From CAVPPA01 sp050730755 (GTDB taxonomy: Bacteria; Patescibacteriota; Saccharimonadia; Saccharimonadales; UBA4665), in assembly GCA_050730755.1 (NCBI GenBank), contig JBOHNR010000014.1, positions 1 through 42,239 of the forward strand: 42,239 nucleotides of DNA, given 5' to 3'. The stretch's first letter is position 1. Each line of letters starts with the position of its first letter. The position numbers and the translations under genes are program-made. This document shows, one piece after another, positions 1-9,045 of the stretch. The notes under the pieces are model-generated. The model saw nothing but the letters and a program-made list of their open reading frames with translations, was not told the origin of the DNA and searched no databases.

Positions 1-1176
1 GTCTTGATATTGACCTTTAAGCGCTTGAAGTTGAATTTTAAATTCCTCTGGTGTAACTGTAATTTGCTCCCTATTGGCAACCTCGGTTAGGACCAGTCCA
101 ATCTTGACACGCCGTTCGGCCGTTTCGCGTAACGAGGCAAGGTATTCCTCCTCACTTTTGCCTAATTCTTTTAAGTATTCTGGCCAAGTCTGGCTTTTAT
201 AACTAACATTTTGACGGGCTTGCTGTTCGATACGCTTAACGTCCTCCGTAACTAACACTTCCGGGATCGCAACTTTGGTCTCAGAGGCAATTTTTTCCAG
301 TAATTCGTTATCGTAGACCCGCGTTGCCTCAGATTGTTTTTCGCCTAAAAGCTGTTTTCTAATGTCAGCCCGTAGCTCGGCGACAGTTTTAAAGGGACCG
401 GCTTGAGCTGCAAAATTGTCGTCCACTTTCACGTCAGCGACCGTTTGAACTTTTGTCACTGTAACATCAAAAATTACTTTTCGATTTTGCAGGGCTGAGA
501 CACTGTAATCTTGAGGGAAAACAATATTGAACATCTTTTTTTCGCCGGGTTTCATACCAATCAGATGAGTTTCAAAGCCAGGGATAAAAACGTTGCTGCC
601 TATAATCAACGGGTAATTGGTTTCGTCGGCCCCTTTAATTGGCACGTTGGTTTTAGCATCTTTACCACTAAAGTTAATAATCAACTGATCGCCTTCCTCG
701 GCAGGTCGCTTGACATCAATTCTGGCAGCGGCTCTTAGCTGAAGCTCGTGCACAACATTATCGATTTCTTTTTCTGAGACACTGACAGGCTTCTTCGCCA
801 ATTTTATTTTAGTGTAATCGGGCAAACTAACTTCACCGATTACTTCAACTTCGACCACCAACTCCAAAGTTGTATAAGGCACAAACTTACCTACGGTTAC
901 CTTAGGCTGGTCAACCGGCCTTACGTTTTCACGCTTGATGGCCTCGGCATAAAGACGATTGACAGCTTCATCTAAAAATTCAGACTGAAGAAGCGATGGA
1001 TCGATTTGTTTTTCGGCCATACTAGGCGGAGCTTTACCGACACGAAATCCTGATACTTTAACCTCACGGCTGAGGCGTTTTAGGACCGCACCCTTAACCT
1101 CGTTCATCAGAAGCTGATCGGCATTTACTGTTAACTTGATCGACGTCGGGCTAGTCCGTTCTTTGGTGATTGGCAT
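1..1176 (-). CDS. tig: Trigger factor, ribosome-associated chaperone/PPIase (3' end cut by window edge)
   Basis: Trigger factor binds at the ribosomal exit tunnel, holds nascent chains and has peptidyl-prolyl isomerase activity. I translated the minus strand from an ATG at 1176; 392 codons are visible and the C-terminus lies beyond base 1. The N-terminal ribosome-docking signature GFRVGKAP is at residues 43-50. An FKBP-like domain follows at about 165-250 (VKRPAEEGDQLIINFSG and the ..GFETHLIGMKPGEKK stretch), then the helical C-terminal chaperone domain with many charged helices. The family is usually about 430-450 residues, so some 40-60 are missing. There is no Shine-Dalgarno sequence; the start lies 8 nt after a good -10 box, so the mRNA is probably leaderless. 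Identity is secure from domain order. Confidence 0.95.
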   Translation of the reverse strand, partial: MPITKERTSPTSIKLTVNADQLLMNEVKGAVLKRLSREVKVSGFRVGKAPPSMAEKQIDPSLLQSEFLDEAVNRLYAEAIKRENVRPVDQPKVTVGKFVPYTTLELVVEVEVIGEVSLPDYTKIKLAKKPVSVSEKEIDNVVHELQLRAAARIDVKRPAEEGDQLIINFSGKDAKTNVPIKGADETNYPLIIGSNVFIPGFETHLIGMKPGEKKMFNIVFPQDYSVSALQNRKVIFDVTVTKVQTVADVKVDDNFAAQAGPFKTVAELRADIRKQLLGEKQSEATRVYDNELLEKIASETKVAIPEVLVTEDVKRIEQQARQNVSYKSQTWPEYLKELGKSEEEYLASLRETAERRVKIGLVLTEVANREQITVTPEEFKIQLQALKGQYQD

Positions 1177-1184
1177 AGGTAGTT

Positions 1185-1213
1185 ATTGTATGGCATTAAA
1201 TGCCTTACCTCAA
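1185..1213 (-). promoter_or_regulatory. Promoter of tig, leaderless layout
   Basis: On the minus strand TTGAGG (1213-1208) and TACAAT (1190-1185) are separated by exactly 17 nt, and the ATG at 1176 begins 8 nt after the -10 box. A start site about 7 nt past the -10 would fall on or beside the initiation codon. Prediction from sequence only. Confidence 0.65.
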
Positions 1214-1253
1214 CTATCACGAAAGTTTTAGAGGCTAAATCGATAGAGATTAT

Positions 1254-1862
1254 TTATTGACAGGTAAAATATTTTTTTCGGTTGACGAGTAGATATTTAT
1301 CGATCTCGTCGTACCAGCTGAGTATCAGAGGATGTTGAGAAACTTCTGTCCTTTTTTTTAAGTATTTCTGGTGGTACATCTCATAAGAAATACTAGACTT
1401 TTTCCAGAAGTTACCATCTCCTTGAATATTCATAAGAACTGGAAGGAGTTTGTCTAAAGCATAGACCAGGCGAGCTTCTTCTGAAGCTAAAGCTTCGTAT
1501 TCATCAATCAAAGAAATAATCCACGCAAACTGCTTAAATTTTAACTTTAACTTTTTAAAACCTTCATTTTCTCTGACATTTTTTGTCTGTAGGGCTATGT
1601 CATCCCAGGCTGAAGTGTCACCAGCAAATATTTCGACCAAATCATGAACCGTGGCAAAACTAGCTACTTTTTCAGCGTTAAGGCCCAAGTCCTCGGCAAC
1701 CGTAGCGCCTATTAAGGCAAGCGAAAATGAATGCTCGGCATCGTTCTCTAGGCGTTCAAGTTGAGTGGGCCATGGAAGAGCGCGTTTTTCATCTCCAAAA
1801 GGTATATAAGCCTCTTTCACTAGAAATTCAATGTCTTTAAACGTGACGTGACCTTTCGTCAT
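1254..1862 (-). CDS. HD-domain metal-dependent phosphohydrolase (YfbR/HDDC2-like)
   Basis: Likely a cytosolic metal-dependent phosphohydrolase of the HD superfamily, of the sort that includes 5'-deoxynucleotidases. From the chosen start it is 202 residues. The metal-binding pattern is visible: an early His in NDAEHSFSLAL, the HD pair in ATVHDLVEIFAGD about 30 residues later, and a distal Asp in YALDKLLPVL. An Arg/Pro-containing stretch before the first His (PTQLERLENDAEHS) is also typical of the HD_3 group. The open frame extends to a TTG at 1877 and has ATGs at 1868 and 1862; I chose 1862 because a -35/-10 pair ends 6 nt before it. The substrate cannot be told from sequence. It stands between tig and hisS but has its own promoter. 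Confidence 0.75.
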   Translation of the reverse strand: MTKGHVTFKDIEFLVKEAYIPFGDEKRALPWPTQLERLENDAEHSFSLALIGATVAEDLGLNAEKVASFATVHDLVEIFAGDTSAWDDIALQTKNVRENEGFKKLKLKFKQFAWIISLIDEYEALASEEARLVYALDKLLPVLMNIQGDGNFWKKSSISYEMYHQKYLKKRTEVSQHPLILSWYDEIDKYLLVNRKKYFTCQ

Positions 1863-1868
1863 AAACAT

Positions 1869-1897
1869 AGGATACAAAACTACATTCAGCTAAGCAA
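1869..1897 (-). promoter_or_regulatory. Putative promoter of the HD hydrolase
   Basis: Minus-strand TTGCTT (1897-1892), a 17-nt spacer and TATCCT (1874-1869), followed by 6 nt and the ATG at 1862. The -10 box is imperfect, so support is moderate; the 17-nt spacing and the layout shared with tig are the main arguments. Confidence 0.4.
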
Positions 1898-1936
1898 AAG
1901 TGATGAGAAAATTTGGTTGCCCGTTATTCAGTCTCG

Positions 1937-3265
1937 TTATTGATCTTTCAGCTTGAATCTAGATCGTCGGAAGTCTTCAATGATGCTGACGATTCTAGCA
2001 ACACTGTGTTTTTCTTCGGCGCCGCTACGAAGGTTTTTTAAAGTGTAGCTTTCTTCTTTTAGCTCCTGAGGACCAATTATTAACACGTACTGAATACCCT
2101 TTTTGTCAGCAGTTGATAATTGTTTATCCAAATTTCTGGCTGATAATTCAACGGCTACATTAACGCCACTCGCGCGCAGCTCGGCAATCGGTTTTTGGGC
2201 TTGATTCAATATGTCGCCGACCAATACCACGTACAGGTCAGTTTCAGTTGATAATTCGGGTAACAATTCGTGGATCACCAAAAAATCTGTAAGCGTTATG
2301 TCACCCATCCCAAAGCCGACAGTTGGTAATGGCTCCACGCCAAACTGGGCGACCAAAGCGTCATAACGACCACCTCCCAGAAGTGATCGATTATTATCCG
2401 GATTGGTATCAAAAATCTCAAAGACAATATCGGTATAGTAATCAAAACCACGCATTAAAGTGACGTCGAACTCGACATTAGAAATCCCGCCTGCTTTTAA
2501 AAGTTCGAGTGTTTGATTCAACTCAGTCAGAGCCGTATGGTTCTGTAAGGATTGAGGTAATGTTGTAAATCGTTTAGCGTCAAGAACATCAAGTAACTTC
2601 TCAACGACTCCTTGTTCGCGCTGCGAAGGGCTGCAAATTTCACCAACTTGGGCAATCACATCAGCCCGATCCATCTTCTGGAGGCGATCGATTAAACGTG
2701 CAATACTCGAAGCTTGCACATCATCAAGCCCGAGGTAATCATTAAGGACAAAGTTAATAAACCGGCGACTATTTAGTTTAATCACATACATGCTCGGCTT
2801 TGCGCCAAAGTCTCGGAATATAGAATCGGCCAAAGTAATTATTTCGTGGTCAGCCTCAATACCTTCAACGCCAAATATATCAACATTTAATTGCCAATGC
2901 TCTCTTAAGCGCCCGCGCTGAGGACGTTCATAACGCCAAAGGTTCGGAATACTGTACCACCTAACGGGGTAAGTCAGCTCTTGGCGCCGAGCGGCTACCA
3001 TTCGACTAACAGTTGGAGTCATTTCTGGCCGAATAACTACTTTTCGGCCGCCCCTATCCTCAAAGACATAGGTCTGTTCATTAACAATTTCTTGGCTTGA
3101 CTTGGCTAAATATAGCTCTAGTGGCTCCAAAATGGGAGCATCATACTCTTCATAACCGAACCGTTCGACGACTTTTCTAAGCTTACCGAAAATGTATTTT
3201 TGTGTCCTTTTGTCCGTCGGATAAAAGTCACGGGCTCCCCTATACGGTTGAGTTGATAAAGCCAT
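1937..3265 (-). CDS. hisS: Histidyl-tRNA synthetase
   Basis: Class II synthetase that charges tRNA-His; 442 residues, normal for bacterial HisRS. Motif 1 lies in the FGYEEYDAPILEPLELY region (about 37-53). Motif 2 is the WRYERPQRGRLREHWQLNVD stretch (about 109-128). The histidine-specific loop RGFDYYTDIVFEI and the glycine-rich motif 3 area LLGGGRYDALV (about 295-305) follow, and a C-terminal anticodon-binding domain (about 340-430) closes the protein. The ATG at 3265 is preceded by AAGGAG 13 nt upstream and by an extended -10 promoter. tRNA-Leu lies just upstream in the same direction, so read-through co-transcription is possible. Confidence 0.97.
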   Translation of the reverse strand: MALSTQPYRGARDFYPTDKRTQKYIFGKLRKVVERFGYEEYDAPILEPLELYLAKSSQEIVNEQTYVFEDRGGRKVVIRPEMTPTVSRMVAARRQELTYPVRWYSIPNLWRYERPQRGRLREHWQLNVDIFGVEGIEADHEIITLADSIFRDFGAKPSMYVIKLNSRRFINFVLNDYLGLDDVQASSIARLIDRLQKMDRADVIAQVGEICSPSQREQGVVEKLLDVLDAKRFTTLPQSLQNHTALTELNQTLELLKAGGISNVEFDVTLMRGFDYYTDIVFEIFDTNPDNNRSLLGGGRYDALVAQFGVEPLPTVGFGMGDITLTDFLVIHELLPELSTETDLYVVLVGDILNQAQKPIAELRASGVNVAVELSARNLDKQLSTADKKGIQYVLIIGPQELKEESYTLKNLRSGAEEKHSVARIVSIIEDFRRSRFKLKDQ

Positions 3266-3291
3266 TAATTTAGTCGATCTCCTTATCAGGG

Positions 3292-3300
3292 ATTATATCA
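3292..3300 (-). promoter_or_regulatory. Extended -10 promoter before hisS
   Basis: Minus-strand TGATATAAT: a consensus TATAAT (3297-3292) preceded by the TGn extension. No good -35 is seen, as is normal for extended -10 promoters. It leaves a 26-nt leader containing AAGGAG before the hisS ATG. Confidence 0.5.
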
Positions 3301-3312
3301 AATCAAAATGCT

Positions 3313-3396
3313 TGGTGGGGATGAGAGGACTTGAACCTCCAAGCCTTGCGGCACATGCTCCTAAGGCATGCGTGTCTACCATTTCACCACATCCCC
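3313..3396 (-). tRNA. tRNA-Leu (anticodon UAG)
   Basis: I folded this by eye. The acceptor stem GGGGATG pairs with CATCCCC; the D arm is GTG/CAC around AAATGGTAGA. The anticodon stem CATGC/GCATG holds the loop CTTAGGA, anticodon TAG. A long variable arm (GCC-GCAA-GGC) marks a class II tRNA (Leu/Ser/Tyr), and the T arm GGAGG-TTCAAGT-CCTCT is complete. Discriminator A and an encoded CCA end the gene at 3313. UAG with a long variable arm means leucine (CUN codons). Confidence 0.96.
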
Positions 3397-3411
3397 GAAC
3401 TCACCATGGTA

Positions 3412-3441
3412 ATTATATGGATTAGCAGCCTAAGGAGGCAA
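3412..3441 (-). promoter_or_regulatory. Promoter of tRNA-Leu
   Basis: Minus-strand TTGCCT (3441-3436), 18-nt spacer, TATAAT (3417-3412); the mature tRNA begins 15 nt further on. The rest of the 180-nt gap 3397-3576 shows nothing else I can name. Confidence 0.6.
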
Positions 3442-3576
3442 GCGCACAGCTGTAATAAACCCCGCAGTGCTGATTAAACAAATCATTTCCATTGCAATAT
3501 CAAGAGTTAATTTTAAAAAGTCTTGTTGCCAAAAAGAAACTAGGGATGAATAATATTACCAATTGAAAAATATAGT

Positions 3577-4248
3577 ATGGATCAGGCAAACGAAGAACAA
3601 CGACCAATACTAACTCCAAGCTGGAGCCTAGTTCGAAAAAATTATGACCTCTTAACAGAACACCTTGAACAGGTAGTTATTATCGTCTTATTGCCAACGT
3701 TGACCATAACTCTTGGTGATCTATTGATACAATCTCAAAAATCCTTGGGGACATTGGTGTTTTTGATAGGCGTACTTTGGTACTTTTTTAATATCGCCGC
3801 ATCATATGGCTTACAATTAAGCGCTGCTAAAGGAAAGCACATCAAAATCGGTGATTTATATAGTCAAAATTGGCGCTATGAGTGGCGACTAACCTGTTAC
3901 ACTTTAATTTTCGCGGCCATTACTTTAATCGGCTTCATCTTACTTGTCATTCCAGGCTTGATTATACTTAGGCGCTATTTACTATCCGGTTTCTACGTTA
4001 TTGACAAAAACTTATCAATCGGCGAAGCTATGAAACTCAGCGCTGCTCAAACCAAAGCAGTTTCCGGTTATATATGGGGTACTATTGGTGTCGTTGTGGC
4101 TTTGGGTATCGCCGGTGTCGTTGTCAGTTTTCTATTCACAGCCATTCCAGGCGTGCCAAGCATTATATCTAGCCTAGTAATTCTAAGTTATATATTCGTT
4201 CTGGCTCAACGTTATCTAGAAGTAGAAAAAAATGCCGTGGCCACCTAG
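3577..4248 (+). CDS. Multi-pass membrane protein, function unknown
   Basis: A 223-residue protein with a short polar N-terminus and about five to six hydrophobic segments: about 30-50, 52-75, 105-130 and several in 155-215. The piece LLVIPGLIILRRYLLSGFYV followed by DKNLSIGEAMKLSAAQTKAV resembles the repeated pattern (hydrophobic-IPG-Arg, then short amphipathic segment, then ALK/S) of the glycerophosphodiester phosphodiesterase membrane-domain and YciC-like families; that is recognition of a pattern only, and no catalytic domain is present. It is the only plus-strand gene here, lies alone, and ends directly against the rsmD stop (4248/4249). TATAGT sits immediately before the ATG, too close to serve as its -10; I see no clear ribosome binding site. 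Confidence 0.7.
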   Translation: MDQANEEQRPILTPSWSLVRKNYDLLTEHLEQVVIIVLLPTLTITLGDLLIQSQKSLGTLVFLIGVLWYFFNIAASYGLQLSAAKGKHIKIGDLYSQNWRYEWRLTCYTLIFAAITLIGFILLVIPGLIILRRYLLSGFYVIDKNLSIGEAMKLSAAQTKAVSGYIWGTIGVVVALGIAGVVVSFLFTAIPGVPSIISSLVILSYIFVLAQRYLEVEKNAVAT

Positions 4249-4779
4249 TCAGGCCATCCGACGATAAACTAGTAACTGAGCGTAACCATATAATTTTGTC
4301 CGTAAAAGTTCATATTCACTCGGTAATTTGAGACTGGTACCCACCGGTAGAGACATTACCACCAAACCCTTAAGTTGAGTTCGTTTGGCAAGAAAAAGGA
4401 TGGTATCTTGCTGGATATTATCGTACGGCGGATCAAGTATAACTATGTCAAACACGTCATCGCTTGTAGCAAGCCACGCCGATGCCGAGGATTGTATAAA
4501 CTCAATTTTATCACCGACATCTAGATCAGTTATATTTGCTGCTAGTGTCTTCTGGGCCTGTCGATCTGACTCGAGTGCCACTGTTAATGCTACCCCGCGA
4601 CTAATCGCTTCAAATGATACTGCACCACTACCAGAGAATGCATCCAATACTCTTAATCCTTCGATATCTCCGAGCATATTAAAAAGCGCGCCTCGAATCT
4701 TATCACTCATCGGGTGAGTACGGCTATTAGCCGGCGATCTAAAAATTCGGCCTTTTAAGTAACCAGCAATTATACGCAT
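4249..4779 (-). CDS. rsmD: 16S rRNA (guanine966-N2)-methyltransferase RsmD
   Basis: S-adenosylmethionine-dependent methylation of G966 in 16S rRNA. The 176 residues carry the whole signature: N-terminal MRIIAGYLKGR, THPMSDKIRGALFN, the SAM-binding loop VLDAFSGSGAVSFEAISRG (about 44-62), and the catalytic DPPYD (about 116-120). Length matches the family (about 180). It begins 18 nt after the end of recG, with GAGGG about 11 nt before the ATG, so both are probably one transcript. Its UGA stop abuts the stop of the convergent membrane-protein gene. Confidence 0.95.
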   Translation of the reverse strand: MRIIAGYLKGRIFRSPANSRTHPMSDKIRGALFNMLGDIEGLRVLDAFSGSGAVSFEAISRGVALTVALESDRQAQKTLAANITDLDVGDKIEFIQSSASAWLATSDDVFDIVILDPPYDNIQQDTILFLAKRTQLKGLVVMSLPVGTSLKLPSEYELLRTKLYGYAQLLVYRRMA

Positions 4780-4797
4780 TATCTTTTTTCCCTCTTC

Positions 4798-6834
4798 TTA
4801 ATTTAAGTTGGTAACCGCCCGTAGGCTCGTAACTCGTCTATTAAGATCACTGTATTTATGTAACTGCTCTTTCTGATTGATAAATTCCTGAGCTGCCCGA
4901 CGAGCCCGAGCTATTAGCTTAACATCCGATAACTTGGCAACTCTTATGTCCAACTGTCCGTGCTGAAGACTACCATAAATGGCACCAGGGCCGCGCAGTT
5001 CAAGGTCAAGTTCAGCCAATTTGAAGCCGTCATTATTTCGTTCAATGGCACGCAAACGTGAGCTGGCTGGTTTGGAATCGCCCATCATTAGATAACAGTA
5101 ACCGGTAGATGTGCCGCGTCCAATTCGTCCTCTAAGCTGATGGACCTGAGCCAAACCAAAATGTTCAGCATTCTCAATTAACATGACGGTGGCATTGGGT
5201 ATATCAACCCCAACCTCAATCACCGTTGTCGAGACCAAAATATCTAATCGGTGATCAACGAACGCTTCCATGATCTTATTCTTCTCGGCAGGCTTCATTT
5301 TGCCGTGCATGAGGCCTATTTTGTAGTTTCTAAAATCATGTTTTGATAATCGCTCAAAAACCTCTTCTACCGAATGTATACCCAGAGCTACAGAATCAGA
5401 TATTAACGGGCAGACCACAAACATTTGGTGGCCAGCCTTAAGTTCAAGCTCTATGCGCTGATACAACTGATCCCGTGAGTTGGGCGAGCAGATCTCCGTC
5501 ACTATCTCAGGCCTACCTGGCGGTTTGGTGTCAAGGATTGATATATCTAATTCACCGTAAAGTGTTAAAGCCAAACTGCGAGGAATCGGCGTAGCACTTA
5601 AATATATAACGTGAGGCATATGTCCGGCTTTGGCAATCAGGCTTTTGCGTTGCTCAACGCCAAAGCGGTGTTGTTCGTCAATAATTATCAGCTCCAATTG
5701 CCTAATGTCGACTTCGTCTTGAATTAGGGCATGGGTGCCGACAATGAAACGCATTTGGCCATTAGCTATAAATTGGTGCGCTTGTCTTTTCTGAGTTGGA
5801 CTCATACTACCGACCAACAATCCCAGACTCTTCTCAAGACCAAGCGGCTGAAGTAGCTGGATTAATGTCTCGAAATGTTGGTGAGCTAGAATTTCAGTCG
5901 GGGCCATAAATGCAACTTGATGTCCACTTCTTAGAACCATGACCGCAGCCATAGCGGCAACAACTGTCTTACCTGATCCCACATCACCCTCAACTAGACG
6001 ATTCATAGGATAGTTTTTTTGCATATCAAGATATATCTGCCAAATAATTTTACGCTGCCCGCTAGTCAACTTAAATGATAAGTGACTGACAAAATCTTTG
6101 GCTACATTTTCGTTGAAGGGCACGATCGGAGCATATTCGTTCATGATCTCGTATTTGTTGAGTAAACTAGCTAGACTTAAACTGAAAACCTCATTAAACC
6201 CTAAGCGTTCGCGAGCGTCAGCAAGGCTCTGACTCGTGTCTGGAAAATGTATGCCTTCCATAGCCCGAGCATAACTAATTAGTCTGTTTTCTTGTACTAG
6301 CCAACTCGGCAAAGTTTCTGGCAGCACCCGTATCAAAGGCACAACTTGCTTAAGAGCTGAACGAATTTGCCTAGAACTTAACCCTTTAGTTTCTCGATAA
6401 ACTGGAACGATCCGGGCTACGCTCAGAGGAAAGTCGCTAACTAGCTCAATACTAGGATTCATAATAACGAAGTGCCCATGTGAAAGCTCAAATATACCCG
6501 AAATAAAGTATTGCCGGCCATGCTTCAAGGAAGTAGCACGGTAAGGCTGATTGAACCAGACCAGCCTGACGCTGCCACTATCGTCTGAGGCAACTGCCTC
6601 AGTAATATGCATGCCCCGACGGGCATAGCGACCACTGGCTTGTAGAATTGTCGCTTTGATGCTGACTATGCCAGGTTTCAGCTGCTTGATACTACTAACG
6701 ATCGAGAAGTCATCGTATCTTCGGGGGTAATAATCAATCAATGAACGGATCGTAGTGATCCCAAGTTGCCCAAAGCGGCTGGCAACTGTCTTACCTACAC
6801 CCTTCAGAGAGTCAATGCCTGTATCGAGTTGCAT
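4798..6834 (-). CDS. recG: ATP-dependent DNA helicase RecG
   Basis: RecG remodels stalled replication forks and Holliday junctions. It has 678 residues, normal length. An N-terminal wedge/OB domain (about 50-145; RRGMHITEAV..DDSGSVRLVWFNQPY) precedes the helicase core. Walker A GDVGSGKT is at about 283-290, motif II DEQHRFGVEQR at about 386 (DEQH is the RecG/Mfd form), motif III YLSATPIPRSLALT, and motifs V-VI STTVIEVGVDIPNAT and HQLRGRIGRG. The ATG at 6834 lies 8 nt after a TATACT box and has no Shine-Dalgarno sequence. rsmD follows. Confidence 0.97.
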   Translation of the reverse strand: MQLDTGIDSLKGVGKTVASRFGQLGITTIRSLIDYYPRRYDDFSIVSSIKQLKPGIVSIKATILQASGRYARRGMHITEAVASDDSGSVRLVWFNQPYRATSLKHGRQYFISGIFELSHGHFVIMNPSIELVSDFPLSVARIVPVYRETKGLSSRQIRSALKQVVPLIRVLPETLPSWLVQENRLISYARAMEGIHFPDTSQSLADARERLGFNEVFSLSLASLLNKYEIMNEYAPIVPFNENVAKDFVSHLSFKLTSGQRKIIWQIYLDMQKNYPMNRLVEGDVGSGKTVVAAMAAVMVLRSGHQVAFMAPTEILAHQHFETLIQLLQPLGLEKSLGLLVGSMSPTQKRQAHQFIANGQMRFIVGTHALIQDEVDIRQLELIIIDEQHRFGVEQRKSLIAKAGHMPHVIYLSATPIPRSLALTLYGELDISILDTKPPGRPEIVTEICSPNSRDQLYQRIELELKAGHQMFVVCPLISDSVALGIHSVEEVFERLSKHDFRNYKIGLMHGKMKPAEKNKIMEAFVDHRLDILVSTTVIEVGVDIPNATVMLIENAEHFGLAQVHQLRGRIGRGTSTGYCYLMMGDSKPASSRLRAIERNNDGFKLAELDLELRGPGAIYGSLQHGQLDIRVAKLSDVKLIARARRAAQEFINQKEQLHKYSDLNRRVTSLRAVTNLN

Positions 6835-6842
6835 TACCTTTT

Positions 6843-6848
6843 AGTATA
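6843..6848 (-). promoter_or_regulatory. Putative -10 box of recG, leaderless layout
   Basis: Minus-strand TATACT (6848-6843), five of six bases matching consensus, ends 8 nt before the recG ATG. I see no convincing -35. The call depends on the same spacing recurring at tig, gatC, uvrB and others. Confidence 0.45.
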
Positions 6849-6885
6849 AGGCCTCAAGCCGCGGTTTGGTCCGGCTATCTGGATA

Positions 6886-7686
6886 CTAATGAGATTTTTT
6901 GACTAGAAAAAAAATACTTGGGCCAAAATAAACTCGGGCCAGAGGGGATTGAAGTGCCCTCTCAAGTCCTAGCATCGCTTTAAGAGGAACTACTTTCTTA
7001 AGTCCGGGATTACGTAAGTTTGACACCGATAAAGTACGCTCAACACGAAGGCCAGCATGAGCCAATTGACGGACGAAAGTATGAGGATTAAGGTTGACAA
7101 ATGGGATTTCATCTTTAGTGCGATTCTGTGGCGAACGAATGTCGACCGGTTTAACAGGTAATCTCTTGCCTCTGACTAAGTGTTTAATGTGATTTAGAGC
7201 ATGCCCATAATTAGCTATTTCGATAATGGCATAGCCTTTATCATTTAATATCCTGGCAATCTCAGCTAACTCAATTCGAGGTGAAGGAATGTGATGCAAA
7301 ACCCGAACCATCACTACCAAATCAACTGATTGATCCTTAAATTTCAAATCATCGGCTTGCATTAGTTGGCGCTCTATGCCAGGTTGCTCTTTAAGAAAAT
7401 CATCGGCAAATTTCAACTGCCGCTTGCTGGGATCAGCTAGAATCACTTTGTCAGCGTATTTGACCAATAAAATGCTTAGCCTACCGTAGCCACCACCAAT
7501 ATCAACAGCTAGATTGAAGTGTTTGCCGGTCAGGAGTCGTTTGATTGCGATTACCTCAGCCGCATTCTCATATTCTCGTTTTTGCCAATACTGTAAATAA
7601 TTATGATCAAGCTGATTATACTGATCAGCTCTCTTGTGTTTCCGATCACTTGGTCTTGTTGCTTCGATTGTAGTTATCGCCTTCAT
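6886..7686 (-). CDS. Class I SAM-dependent methyltransferase, substrate unknown
   Basis: A 266-residue protein with a single Rossmann-fold methyltransferase domain. Motif I is AVDIGGGYGRLSILL (about 59-73), the acidic end of strand 2 is ILADPSKRQL, and motif IV/post-motif DLVVMVRVLHHIPSP (about 123-137) matches the Methyltransf_11 group that methylates small molecules or lipids. The C-terminal ~70 residues are basic, with NLRNPGLKKVVPLKAMLGLE, which may be a substrate or membrane contact. The gene follows tyrS with a 32-nt gap in the same direction, so it probably shares its transcript. Ubiquinone/menaquinone methyltransferases have this fold, but nothing here points to that substrate. Confidence 0.8.
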   Translation of the reverse strand: MKAITTIEATRPSDRKHKRADQYNQLDHNYLQYWQKREYENAAEVIAIKRLLTGKHFNLAVDIGGGYGRLSILLVKYADKVILADPSKRQLKFADDFLKEQPGIERQLMQADDLKFKDQSVDLVVMVRVLHHIPSPRIELAEIARILNDKGYAIIEIANYGHALNHIKHLVRGKRLPVKPVDIRSPQNRTKDEIPFVNLNPHTFVRQLAHAGLRVERTLSVSNLRNPGLKKVVPLKAMLGLERALQSPLARVYFGPSIFFLVKKSH

Positions 7687-7718
7687 TTGTGAGTTAATAA
7701 CACGCTTTATTCTATAAA

Positions 7719-8951
7719 CTAATGGTCGATAATAGCAAAATTATTTTTGCCGCGTTGTATGAGATTACTACCTTTTCGTAATTTGATTGGTTTATTTGAG
7801 GTCACTTCCTGGCCGTTAAGTCTAACTGCTCCTTGAGTAATTAAACGATTAGCGTCTGAGTAAGAGTTAGCCAAGCTAGCTTTCACTAGAAGCGCTGGTA
7901 AGCTTTCCGATTTAGCCGCTTTTATTGTCGGCAGTTCGCCTTTTAGGATGGCCTTATCTGCTCGGCTCAGTTGATCGAAATGACCGTTGCCAAAAAGTGC
8001 TTCAGTCGTTTTCCGAGCTGCATCCGCTTTCTTGATTCCGTGGACAAATTTTGTCACCTCATATGCCAATACTTTTTGAGCCAGCCGCTCGCTTCTATTT
8101 TGCTTAAACTCATCAATCAACTTAATCAGGTCTAACTTGTCAAGTAGAGTGTAAAGTTTTAAGAAACTCTCAGCACTTTCGTCATCAACGTTCAGCCAGA
8201 ACTGGTAAAACTGATAAACGCTAGTTTTATTTTCATCAAGCCAGACAGCACTCGACTCGGATTTTCCAAATTTTGTTCCAGTGACGTTATTGACGACCAG
8301 CGGCGCCGACCAAACGTTTGCTTCAGCACCTTCGATTCGTCGAATAAGCTCGACGCCCGCTATGGAATTACCCCATTGGTCAACGCCACAAACTTGTAGG
8401 CTAACGCCTTTATCCCGGAACAGATGTAGAAAATCATAGCCTTGGATTAGAACATAGCTGAACTCAGCGTAGCTAATACCGGCGCCATTTTCGCTCAAGC
8501 GCTTTTTTATAAATTCACGACTTAGCATTTGTCTCATTGGCACAAACTTACCAATGTCACGTAAGAATGCTAAGTAGCCGAAGTTACGAAACCAGTCGTA
8601 ATTATCAACAACCTCGAAGCGTAGTCCGGAAAAAAGATGATTATATTGGGCTATAATCCGGGCTTTGTTTTGTTTAATTTTCTTAGGTGATATTAATTTT
8701 CGCTCATCAACTTTCCCGTCTGGATCACCAATTAGGCCAGTCGCTCCACCAACCAACAAAACGGCTTTGTGGCCATGGCTTAAGAAGTGCCGTATCATCA
8801 CTGCAATTACTAAATTACCGATCGTCATTGAATCAGAGCTTGGATCGACGCCCCAATAAAAGGTGATGGGGCTAGCGTCGATGGCGGTAATATCTTTGTA
8901 AGTCGTTTGATGAACAAAACCGCGCCATTTTAACTCTTCTGAAAGTGTCAT
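7719..8951 (-). CDS. tyrS: Tyrosyl-tRNA synthetase
   Basis: Class I synthetase charging tRNA-Tyr; 410 residues as in the bacterial family. The HIGH-type motif appears as SMTIGNL within FYWGVDPSSDSMTIGNL (about 31-47). Tyrosine recognition residues lie in SYVLIQGYDFLHL (the QGYD motif) and QVCGVDQWGN. The KMSKS loop is KFGKS (about 229-233). A C-terminal S4 RNA-binding domain (about 345-405; ANRLITQGAVRLNGQEV) is present. The ATG at 8951 has a 31-nt leader after a TATACT box. It is divergent from the penicillin-binding protein gene. Confidence 0.97.
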   Translation of the reverse strand: MTLSEELKWRGFVHQTTYKDITAIDASPITFYWGVDPSSDSMTIGNLVIAVMIRHFLSHGHKAVLLVGGATGLIGDPDGKVDERKLISPKKIKQNKARIIAQYNHLFSGLRFEVVDNYDWFRNFGYLAFLRDIGKFVPMRQMLSREFIKKRLSENGAGISYAEFSYVLIQGYDFLHLFRDKGVSLQVCGVDQWGNSIAGVELIRRIEGAEANVWSAPLVVNNVTGTKFGKSESSAVWLDENKTSVYQFYQFWLNVDDESAESFLKLYTLLDKLDLIKLIDEFKQNRSERLAQKVLAYEVTKFVHGIKKADAARKTTEALFGNGHFDQLSRADKAILKGELPTIKAAKSESLPALLVKASLANSYSDANRLITQGAVRLNGQEVTSNKPIKLRKGSNLIQRGKNNFAIIDH

Positions 8952-8982
8952 GCTTGATATTTACCTTAATCTTGTAAACTCC

Positions 8983-9011
8983 AGTATACCTAAATACGAA
9001 CATCTTGTGCA
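8983..9011 (-). promoter_or_regulatory. Putative promoter of tyrS
   Basis: Minus-strand TGCACA (9011-9006, four of six consensus), 17-nt spacer, TATACT (8988-8983). It lies back to back with the promoter of the penicillin-binding protein gene. Confidence 0.4.
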
Positions 9012-9045
9012 CCCTGTCATGTGTATAACAAACTGAATGAAATAT